Source: Streptomyces beihaiensis (lineage in GTDB: Bacteria; Actinomycetota; Actinomycetes; Streptomycetales; Streptomycetaceae). From it: a DNA stretch of 52,594 bases. The translations under genes and the position numbers were made by a program. The notes under the pieces are model-generated. The model did no database searches. It was not told the DNA's origin and saw nothing but the letters and a program-made list of their open reading frames with translations. Where the stretch lies: assembly GCF_026274175.1 (NCBI RefSeq), contig NZ_JAPHNL010000248.1, positions 1 to 52,594 of the forward strand. Reading direction: 5' to 3'. Positions 46,009-52,594 of this stretch are shown in pieces (position 1 is the stretch's first letter; the number at the start of each line of letters is the position of its first letter).

Positions 46009-47577
46009 CTACAGGGCTTCCTCGGTGGTGGCGGGCACCGGGACGCGCGGTTCTTCGGCGCCCTCCCCCTTCGGCGCGACGTCGCCGGAGGCCAGCGCCG
46101 CCTTGAAGCGGGCGAGCTCCTGCTTGACGTACGGGGCGAGCAGGTAGAGGCCGATGATGTTGACGAGCGCCAGGAGGAACAGCACCGCGTCGGTGAAGTC
46201 GAGCACGCTGCCGAAGGTGAGCACCGCGCCGATCACGATGAACAGGCAGAAGATCACCTGGTAGACGCGCTCGCTGGTCCTGGTCTTGCCGAACAGGTGG
46301 ATCCACGCCTTCTGGCCGTAGTACGACCAGGTGATCATGGTCGAGACGGCGAAGAGGAGGACGGCGACGGTGAGCACCTTCGGGAACCAGGGCAGCACGG
46401 TCTCGAAGGCCGAGGAGGTGACGGTGACGCCGTCGGCCTTGGTGCCGTTCGCCGCGTACTGGGCCTTGGCGTGGTTCCAGAAGCCGCTGTCGGCGATGAC
46501 GATGGTCAGGGCGGTCATGGTGCACACGACGACCGTGTCGATGAACGGGCCGATCAGCGCGACCAGCCCCTCGGTCACCGGGTAGCGGGTCTTCACCGCG
46601 GAGTGCGCGATCGGCGCCGAGCCGAGGCCCGCCTCGTTGGAGAAGGCGGCGCGGGTGAAGCCGACGATCAGCGCGCCGACGACACCGCCGACCACGCCCT
46701 GGCCGGTGAACGCCTCGTGGAAGATCGAACCGAACGCGGCGGGCACCGAGGCGAGGTTGGCGAAGATGACGATCAGGCAGGCGCCGACGTAGAGGACGGC
46801 CATGCCCGGCACCAGGCGGCTGGCGACCTTGCCGATCGACCTGATGCCTCCGATGATCACCGCGCCGACGACGAGAGCCAGGACGACGCCCATGATCAGG
46901 GCGGAACCGCTGCCGCCGAGCGCGCCGTCGGCGCCGCCGGTCACATTGCGGATCTGGGTGACGGTCTGGTTGGCCTGGAACATGTTGCCGCCGCCGATGC
47001 CGAACAACAGGACCATGACGGCCGCGAGCCCGGCGAGCACCTTGCCGAGGAGAGCGCCGCCCCGGCCGGGCAGCCGCTCGGCGAGGCCCTTGCTCAGGTA
47101 CTTCATCGGCCCGCCGGAGAACGACCCGTCCGCGTGCTGGTCGCGGTAGCGCACACCGAGCGTGCACTCCACGAACTTCGACGCCATGCCGAGCAGCCCG
47201 CACAGCACCATCCAGAACGTGGCACCGGCCCCGCCGATGGTGATGGCGACGCCGACACCCGCGATGTTGCCCAGGCCGACCGTGCCGGACAGCGCGGAGG
47301 ACAGCGCCTGGAAGTGGGTGATCTCGCCCGGGTCGTCGTCACGGCTGTAGCGGCCCCGCAGCAGGTTCAACGACAGCTTGATGCTGCGGAACTGGATGAA
47401 GCCGAAGTAGAGAGTGAAGACCGCGCCGGCCACGACCAGCCAGGCCACGATCCAGGGAAAGGTGATTCCGAAGACGGTGACGTCGGCGAAGACGAAATCG
47501 CCGAGGCCCTTCGCGAGCGGGTCGAAGAGAGAGTTGATCTTGTCCTCGATGGTGCCGAGGACGCCGTCCTGAGCCAT
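46009..47577 (-). CDS. Alanine:cation (Na+/H+) symporter, AGCS family
   Basis: This is a 522-residue polytopic membrane protein with about 11 helices. The AGCS signature is clear: LSGTVGLGNIAGVGVAITIG followed by AGATFWM, then SGGPMKYL, GIGGGNMFQANQT and the C-terminal ...VYQVIFCLFIVIGAVLTFG. The family imports alanine or glycine with sodium or protons. The ATG at 47577 has GGAAAGGA upstream; longer starts read into the promoter. Intact length, and convergent with the PucR-like gene. CGGTAAAGG occurs twice upstream (47707-47715 and 47741-47749), possibly a regulatory site. Confidence 0.93.
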   Translation of the reverse strand: MAQDGVLGTIEDKINSLFDPLAKGLGDFVFADVTVFGITFPWIVAWLVVAGAVFTLYFGFIQFRSIKLSLNLLRGRYSRDDDPGEITHFQALSSALSGTVGLGNIAGVGVAITIGGAGATFWMVLCGLLGMASKFVECTLGVRYRDQHADGSFSGGPMKYLSKGLAERLPGRGGALLGKVLAGLAAVMVLLFGIGGGNMFQANQTVTQIRNVTGGADGALGGSGSALIMGVVLALVVGAVIIGGIRSIGKVASRLVPGMAVLYVGACLIVIFANLASVPAAFGSIFHEAFTGQGVVGGVVGALIVGFTRAAFSNEAGLGSAPIAHSAVKTRYPVTEGLVALIGPFIDTVVVCTMTALTIVIADSGFWNHAKAQYAANGTKADGVTVTSSAFETVLPWFPKVLTVAVLLFAVSTMITWSYYGQKAWIHLFGKTRTSERVYQVIFCLFIVIGAVLTFGSVLDFTDAVLFLLALVNIIGLYLLAPYVKQELARFKAALASGDVAPKGEGAEEPRVPVPATTEEAL

Positions 47578-47799
47578 GCTGATCCTTTCCGCCGGACCAC
47601 CGGACCGCGCGGTCTTCGGCCGCGCGGCGGTGCCGACCGGGCCCGGAGGGGGGAGGGGGACGTCGCTTCCGGGGGCCCGTGTCCGAAACCCGAACGTGTC
47701 GGGTTTCGGTAAAGGTAGGGCGCTCCGGCAGGCCCGGTTGCGGTAAAGGCGGACAAAGAACACGCCCCGGCCCCGTCAAAGTGACCTACGCACCTGACA

Positions 47800-47822
47800 C
47801 CCGCACACGGACGGTGTGCGGG
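47800..47822 (-). terminator. Hairpin after the PIG-L gene
   Basis: CCCGCACAC (47800-47808) pairs with GTGTGCGGG (47814-47822), about 100 bases beyond the PIG-L stop in a 343-base gap that also holds the symporter promoter. Weak terminator candidate. Confidence 0.5.
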
Positions 47823-47920
47823 CGGGTACGGAGACGGGTGGCGGCCCGGAGCTCGGGGCTGGGTGACCCGGGCTCGGGCTGGGCGGCCCGAGGGTCAGCG
47901 GGAGGCGGCGCGGGCGCTTC

Positions 47921-49951
47921 TCATGCCTTGGCCCGCCCGCCGCGCCACAGCCACGGCCGGGCGTCGGGCGACAGGCCCGCGGCGACCGGGCCGTCCGCCG
48001 TCACCAGCAGCGACGGCAGGTCCGGGTCGGACGGGACTCCGGACAGGAGGGTGATGTGCCCGCCTTCCAGGAGCTGGACCCGGCCGTGCGTGTCGCGGCC
48101 CAACAGGTACGGGCCCGCGGCGGCCACCGGCCCGTAGCCCGGGAAGGTGACGCTCTTGCCGCCGGTGGCCACGAGCCGGTCGGAGGCCGGCGGACGGTAG
48201 TAGAGGCGGCCGTCCGCGACGGCCACGGCCCCGGCCGGGGTGGGCAGGCCGGTCGGCGGGGTCGGGCCCTGCGGCGTCCAGTGGTGGACCGTGTCGCGGC
48301 CGGGGGCGTACACGTGCACCTGCCCGTCGCCGCCGACCACCGCCGTCAGGCCGTCCTGCACCGGACCGCCGCCGAGGTCGCGCCACGGGGACCAGGCGCC
48401 GGAGGAGCGGTCGCGCACGCGCGTGCTGATGCCCTTGCCCGCGTTGCGTACGAAGAGGTGGACACGGCCGTCGGGGGCGGTGACGGCGACCGGGACGCCG
48501 ATGCGGCGGCCGCGGTCCTGGCCGGACTCCGGATTGCCCAGGCCCTGCCAGGCGCCGTACCGGCCGGGGGAGCGCTGTTCCAGGACCACGATCTCGCGCA
48601 GGTCGGGCCCGCCCCTGCCCTCGACCGAGGAGAGGCGCAGGCCGAAGACCAGGTGGCGGCCGTCGGGGAGGCCGGCCTGGCCGAGAATCGGGGCGAGCGG
48701 GCCGCCGCCCAGGTCGACCGGGTCGGCGAAGCCGCCGTTGTCACCCTTTTCCTCGTACCGGACGGCGCGCAGGCCCAGGACCCCGTACGCGGTGACACGG
48801 CCGTCGTGACCGGTGGCGAGCGCGAGGCGGGGGCCGGGGTAGCGGTGGTGGGTGGCGCGGACCCAGCCCTTGCGGCTGCGGAGCGGGCGTCCGCCGCCGA
48901 CGTTGTAGTCGCCGCAGCCCGCCGGGTTGCCGCACTGCCAGTCGGGGGCGGCGCCGTAGGGGACGAGGTGGGCGGCCTTCTGGTCGAGCACCAGCGGCGG
49001 GAGGTTCTTGGGCCAGTGGTGGTTGTAGTAGCCGCGGAAGGCGGTGGCCACGAAGGGCGGCGGCCCGCCCTTGGCCCGGTCCGCCCAGCGGATCAGCGCG
49101 GCCCAGGTGAAGCAGCCGACAGCGGTGTGGTCGCGGTGGTCGGAGTAGCCGCGCTGCTCGCTGTCGCGGATCCGCGTGCGGTGGTCGCTGTGCTGGATGT
49201 CGGGGTCCGGGTCCATGGTGTGCACGAGCGTGGGCCGGTACCGCTCGAAGAGCTCCACGAGCACCTCGACCAGGGAGTCGTAGGTGTACGTCTGGACGGT
49301 ACGCAACGGCGATCCCTCGGGCACGACCGTGCGCAGGACGACCCCGGCGTGGCCCCACAGGGTCGGGGTGCCCACATGACGTGCCGGGGTGCCGTGCATG
49401 GCGACGTCGAGGTGTATCAACTCGACGCGGCGGCCCTGGTGTTCGAGCGTGTTGATCTCGGCTCGCTGCCCGTTGCGGAACCGGATGACCCCCTGCTCCC
49501 AGGGCGTGAAGAGGGGCAGCCCGACCTGGAGGGCGTAGGACTGGCGCAGGCCCTGGTGGCGGGCGGCGGAGTAGGCGGCCTTGTCGGGGGCGGGGTGGCG
49601 GTCGGTCGGCGTCTTGTTCATGCCGTTGGACTCGCCCGCGGTGACGTAGACGCAGACCACGGGCGTGCCGGCGTCGAGCGCGAGCTGGGTGTCCGGGTTC
49701 ATGAAGTACAGGTCGTCGTCCGGGTGGGCGAGAACCTGCAGCAGCAGCGCACGGCCGGAGCGGGCGGCGGGCAGACCGGTGGCGGGGGAGGGCAGGGCGG
49801 TGCGCGTCGGCGCGGGGGCGGTGCGGGAGCAGGCGCTGAGGGTGCCTGCGGCGGTGAGCGCGGCCGCTGTGGCGGCTCCCGAGCGCAGCAGGGTGCGGCG
49901 GGAGGGGCGGGGGCCGGCCTCGGCCGGGGCAGGGACAGGTCTGATCGGCAC
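47921..49951 (-). CDS. Tat-exported lipoprotein PIG-L-family deacetylase with C-terminal propeller-like domain
   Basis: This is a 676-residue protein. The twin-Arg signal (RPSRRTLLRSG, Arg18-Arg19) and lipobox LSAC with Cys41 mark a Tat-exported, membrane-anchored lipoprotein. The LmbE/PIG-L domain has the metal motif LAHPDDD (His76, Asp78-80) and QHSDHRT...SDHRDHTAV. It deacetylates N-acetyl sugars such as GlcNAc derivatives. The C-terminal half (from about residue 370) contains repeated beta-propeller or lectin-like blades such as GSGAWSPWRDLGGGPVQDGL-like segments and probably binds carbohydrate. ATG 49951 with AAGAGG upstream, next to an inverted repeat. Confidence 0.88.
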   Translation of the reverse strand: MPIRPVPAPAEAGPRPSRRTLLRSGAATAAALTAAGTLSACSRTAPAPTRTALPSPATGLPAARSGRALLLQVLAHPDDDLYFMNPDTQLALDAGTPVVCVYVTAGESNGMNKTPTDRHPAPDKAAYSAARHQGLRQSYALQVGLPLFTPWEQGVIRFRNGQRAEINTLEHQGRRVELIHLDVAMHGTPARHVGTPTLWGHAGVVLRTVVPEGSPLRTVQTYTYDSLVEVLVELFERYRPTLVHTMDPDPDIQHSDHRTRIRDSEQRGYSDHRDHTAVGCFTWAALIRWADRAKGGPPPFVATAFRGYYNHHWPKNLPPLVLDQKAAHLVPYGAAPDWQCGNPAGCGDYNVGGGRPLRSRKGWVRATHHRYPGPRLALATGHDGRVTAYGVLGLRAVRYEEKGDNGGFADPVDLGGGPLAPILGQAGLPDGRHLVFGLRLSSVEGRGGPDLREIVVLEQRSPGRYGAWQGLGNPESGQDRGRRIGVPVAVTAPDGRVHLFVRNAGKGISTRVRDRSSGAWSPWRDLGGGPVQDGLTAVVGGDGQVHVYAPGRDTVHHWTPQGPTPPTGLPTPAGAVAVADGRLYYRPPASDRLVATGGKSVTFPGYGPVAAAGPYLLGRDTHGRVQLLEGGHITLLSGVPSDPDLPSLLVTADGPVAAGLSPDARPWLWRGGRAKA

Positions 49952-49966
49952 GGTGACGCCTCTTTT

Positions 49967-49983
49967 CAGGTGTTGATCACCTG
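49967..49983. promoter_or_regulatory. Inverted repeat upstream of the PIG-L gene
   Basis: CAGGTG-TTGAT-CACCTG sits 16 bases before the ATG on the minus strand, next to the ribosome site. It may be a protein-binding site or an mRNA hairpin near the start. Confidence 0.4.
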
Positions 49984-50585
49984 GGAAGAGGGTCGCCAGG
50001 GGTTATGGGTTCCATACGCGTACATGTCTTGTTCACCTGGCCGGGCGGGCGTCCGGAGGCGTGTCACATGTCACATCGCGATGGTGGTGACGGAGGGTGA
50101 TACCGCAAAGAGGTACCAATCCAGGCTTTATGGCTGAAAACCTGAGGTGATCAGACATGGCGGCCGCGTCCTGACGCTGTCCGCGGGTGGCTGTGCGGGG
50201 CCTTGGTGTTGCCTGTGCGGAATTGAGTGGTTAAAGTCCCGCCCGTCTTCACTTTTCGGGGCCCTGACCCTCCCCGAGGCTGGAGACTCTGTGTCGATAC
50301 AGAATTCCCGGGGGGACTCATCATGTCTGTGTCTGTGTGCCGCGCCTGTCTTCATGGCTGCGACGACGGCTGACCTTGCCGTGCGTTGATCTCATCGCGT
50401 TCTGATCTCGGACGCGCTCTTTCCTCACCACGTTCTCATCCATCGGGCTTTTCCCTGCCCGTTTCCATGCCTGTCCCCGTGCCCTGGGCGCCCATGTCCT
50501 TCGGCATGGCGTTTCGGTATGGAATTTCGGCATGTGTTCTTCGCGTGCTCGTTCGGCATGCCCGCCATCTCATCAGGAGTTCGAT
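49984..50585. other. 600-base intergenic region before the I36-like gene
   Basis: No supported gene. The region is less GC-rich than its neighbours. It includes a TGTCACATGTCACAT-like repeat near 50,060 and pyrimidine-rich stretches near 50,350-50,500. Short open frames lack motifs and ribosome sites. Promoters for both flanking genes must lie here but I could not place them with confidence. Confidence 0.4.
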
Positions 50586-51041
50586 ATGCGTCATCTCAAG
50601 AAGGCCGCGACGGCCGCCGCCCTGACCGCGGCGATCGGCGTCTGCATGGCGGCAACCCCGGCCTCGGCCGCCAGCGGCGACTACAACAACTACTGGTTCG
50701 GCTGCAACTACGACTCGTCCAACACGTTCAAGTTCCGGATCTTCTACAACTCCGACCTGGCGGGCGACTACCGAAACATCGGTTACGCCGTCTACGACTT
50801 CGACGCCGTCGAGGACGGTACGAGCCGCAGCCCGCTCAAGTACTGCGGATTCCGCAGCAGCGGCAAGGGCCAGCACGTGAAGAACAACGCGGCATCGGCC
50901 CGCAACACCCATTCCACGTACACCGGCGTGCTCTATTACAACAGCGGCTACAAGGGTGCCGCCGACTACGTCTGGGGCAACGTGAACAAGCTCGACGCGA
51001 CGTACAACAACAACGCGTCTTTCAAGTGGGTGAACCTTTAG
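50586..51041 (+). CDS. Secreted I36 (SMI-like) peptidase-inhibitor-family protein
   Basis: This 151-residue protein has a Sec signal peptide cut near ASA-AS (about residue 28). The mature part shows the streptomycete peptidase inhibitor I36 (beta/gamma-crystallin-like) pattern: FRIFYNSDLAGDY, GKGQHVKNNAASARN, GVLYYNSGYKGAADYV, and YNNNASFKWVNL at the end. Two cysteines (near residues 40 and 84) probably form a disulphide. These proteins inhibit metalloproteases or are small secreted crystallin-fold proteins. The AGGAG ribosome site is good. Inhibition of a particular enzyme is not shown. Confidence 0.72.
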   Translation: MRHLKKAATAAALTAAIGVCMAATPASAASGDYNNYWFGCNYDSSNTFKFRIFYNSDLAGDYRNIGYAVYDFDAVEDGTSRSPLKYCGFRSSGKGQHVKNNAASARNTHSTYTGVLYYNSGYKGAADYVWGNVNKLDATYNNNASFKWVNL

Positions 51042-51072
51042 CCACGCCGAGCACGGAAAGCCCGAAGCTCTC

Positions 51073-51960
51073 ATGTACGTACGTTATTCAGGAACGCTCG
51101 TCGCTGCCGTCGCGGTCATGTGTCTGCTCACCGGCTGCTCGTCCTCGGCGACGTCCCCGGGAGCGGAGCCCGCTCCGGCCGACTCCGCCGACCCACAGGA
51201 CTGGGTCCTGCCGCTTCAGTCCTACATGCCGACGGAGCAGGAGCAGGGACAGCTCGCGCAGGCGAAGAAGATCCTGGTCGGCGACTGCATGAAGGGCTTC
51301 GGGTTCACGTGGACGCCCGCGCCCGACCTGCCGAAGGTCGGCCCGAAGACGCTGACCGACTGGCGGTACGGCATCCACGACATGGCCCTGGCCAAGGAGC
51401 GCGGCTACAAGCCCGACGCCAAGGAACAGGCGGCCTACGACGCCGCGATGAGGAAGGGCGCCGTGGACGGCGCCGCGCCGAACGGGCCGCAGGCCCGCGT
51501 CCTCGACGGCCGGGCCGCGCACATCGACGGGAAGAAGGTTCCCGAGGGCGGCTGCGTCGGCGAGGCGAACCGGAAGATCGACGCGACCGCGGTCCAGGCA
51601 CGTACCGCGCTCGGCCTGGCCAACGCCGCCTTCGTGAAATCCAAGCAGGACCCCGCGGTCGTCACGGCGTTCGCCAAGTGGTCGTCGTGCATGAAGCACA
51701 GCGGCTACGACTACAAGGAACCGCTGGACGCGAGCGACGACCCCAGGTTCGGCGGCCCGCAGGTCAGTCCGGAAGAGATCGCCACAGCCACCGCCGACAT
51801 CCGCTGCCGGCGGAAGACCCATGTCGCGTGGATCTGGTACCAGGCCGAATCGGCGCTCCAGAAGAAGGCCATCGACGACCACGCCGAGGAGCTCACGGCC
51901 GAGCGGCACAAGATCGACGCCGCCGTGCGCAACGCCTCGAAGATCGTCTCGGGCGGGTGA
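51073..51960 (+). CDS. Lipoprotein of unknown function
   Basis: This 295-residue lipoprotein has a lipobox LTGC with Cys22. The mature region is helical with ILVGDCMKGFGFTWTPAPDL, WRYGIHDMALAKERGYKPDA, GGCVGEANRKIDATAV, FAKWSSCMKHSGYDYKEPLD and ATADIRCRRKTHVAWIW. Four conserved-looking Cys in CMKxxG and CMKHSG repeats suggest two disulphides and an internal duplication. This pattern is common among streptomycete lipoproteins, with no known function. It starts 31 bases after the I36 gene and is followed after 8 bases by the adaptor-like gene, so the three may be one operon. Confidence 0.75.
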   Translation: MYVRYSGTLVAAVAVMCLLTGCSSSATSPGAEPAPADSADPQDWVLPLQSYMPTEQEQGQLAQAKKILVGDCMKGFGFTWTPAPDLPKVGPKTLTDWRYGIHDMALAKERGYKPDAKEQAAYDAAMRKGAVDGAAPNGPQARVLDGRAAHIDGKKVPEGGCVGEANRKIDATAVQARTALGLANAAFVKSKQDPAVVTAFAKWSSCMKHSGYDYKEPLDASDDPRFGGPQVSPEEIATATADIRCRRKTHVAWIWYQAESALQKKAIDDHAEELTAERHKIDAAVRNASKIVSGG

Positions 51961-51968
51961 GGCGTCGC

Positions 51969-52594
51969 ATGCGTGAGGAGCGGACGCCGAACAGACGCGC
52001 GGGCGGCGGCGGGGGCGGGCTCGCCCGTCGGCGCCGCGCGCTGATCGCCGTGGTCGTCGGCTCGCTGGCGTTCACCGGTGTGGGGGCCGCCGCCGCGACG
52101 TTCATCAAGTCACCGGCCCAGGCCGCCGCCGACACCCGCCCGCCACCGCCGAGCGTCCTGACCGCATCCGTCCAGGAGAAGGTCCTCGCCGAGACGGTCA
52201 TCGCGCGCGGCCAGGTCGCCGCGTCGCAGCAGGTGCGGGTGGACGGCGCGGGGACCGGCGGCAAGGACGTGGGCCGCTCCGTGGTCACGAAGGTGGCCGT
52301 CAAGGACGGACAGCGGCTGCGCATGGGCCAGCTGCTGCTCGAGGTCTCCGGCCGCCCGGTCTTCGTCCTCAAGGGCGACATCCCCGCCTACCGCGACCTG
52401 GGCCCCGGCAGCACGGGCGACGACGTGGCCCAGTTGCAGCGGGCCCTCGCCGGGCTCGGGTACGCGGTCGGCGGCGACCGCTCCGGCACGTTCGGCGCGG
52501 GCACGCAGGCCGCGGTCGCGCGGTTCTACCGGGCGCACGGGGTGGCGCCGGTGGCGGAGCCGCCCGCCGACCCGGTCGCCGACCGGGCCGGCGG
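51969..52594 (+). CDS. Efflux-adaptor-like protein with peptidoglycan-binding domain (partial, runs off the window)
   Basis: The first 208 codons are seen. A cytoplasmic basic start (RRAGGGGGGLARRRR), a transmembrane segment (ALIAVVVGSLAFTGVGAAAATFI), an HlyD-like biotinyl-lipoyl region (VLAETVIARGQVAASQQVRV, VTKVAVKDGQRLRMGQLLLE) and a PG_binding_1 domain (LGPGSTGDDVAQLQRALAGL, AVARFYRAHG) follow in order. This combination is typical of actinobacterial ABC-exporter adaptor proteins, usually followed by FtsX/MacB-type transporter genes. The ATG at 51969 follows the lipoprotein stop by 8 bases. The C-terminus lies beyond the window. Confidence 0.78.
   Translation, partial: MREERTPNRRAGGGGGGLARRRRALIAVVVGSLAFTGVGAAAATFIKSPAQAAADTRPPPPSVLTASVQEKVLAETVIARGQVAASQQVRVDGAGTGGKDVGRSVVTKVAVKDGQRLRMGQLLLEVSGRPVFVLKGDIPAYRDLGPGSTGDDVAQLQRALAGLGYAVGGDRSGTFGAGTQAAVARFYRAHGVAPVAEPPADPVADRAG

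Noticed and set aside
50137-50533. Short open frames before the I36-like gene
   Set aside because: Low-complexity translations without ribosome sites; the region looks regulatory.

Overview
The window is high-GC (about 70%), uses many GTG and TTG starts, contains a WhiB-type regulator and has the murB ... tRNA-Trp-secE-nusG-rplKA-rplJL-rpoBC ... rpsLG-fusA-tuf gene order. It therefore comes from a Streptomyces chromosome or a very close relative; no species call is possible from the sequence alone.

Layout. (1) 1-5,019: murB; a short-chain reductase divergent from its TetR regulator, with two palindromic operators between them; an adenosine-deaminase-family enzyme; an aspartate aminotransferase. 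(2) 5,244-18,614: tRNA-Trp, secE, nusG, rplK, rplA, an LppX/LprG-like lipoprotein, rplJ with a long attenuated leader, rplL, rpoB and rpoC. (3) 18,714-36,687: an 18-kb island between rpoC and rpsL encoding a non-contractile (siphovirus-type) phage tail with a lysis cassette and its own regulators, but with no terminase, portal, capsid, integrase or replication genes. (4) 37,255-41,689: the str operon rpsL-rpsG-fusA-tuf. (5) 42,131-52,594: a small toxin/antitoxin-like pair, a one-pass membrane protein, a PucR-family regulator, an alanine:cation symporter, a Tat-exported PIG-L deacetylase, a secreted I36-like protein, a lipoprotein and the start of an efflux-adaptor-like gene.

The tail island is the most interesting part. 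On the minus strand, in transcription order, it encodes a tail terminator, tail tube, assembly chaperone with a programmed -1 frameshift, coiled-coil protein, two short tandem tape-measure-like proteins, distal tail protein, two tandem fibres with a shared N-terminus and different C-termini, a Gp37-like tail-tip protein, two small proteins, amidase, holin and an XhlA-like protein. This is the gene set expected of an F-type tailocin (a headless, phage-tail-like particle). The control region holds an XRE repressor, a WhiB-like protein and an HTH protein. Three copies of a TTGCGTGCGCGCRCGC-type palindrome lie before the XRE gene, the WhiB operon and the tail operon. A near-consensus LexA/SOS box overlaps the -10 of a small island gene. 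I infer a vertically kept, DNA-damage-linked particle released by lysis.

The island is also full of coding and non-coding minisatellites (9-, 11-, 15- and 18-bp units) and has an AT-richer patch (28.6-29.8 kb) next to the tape-measure genes. The housekeeping genes look intact; RpoB carries Asn at the position equivalent to E. coli Ser531, a known rifampicin-resistance position.
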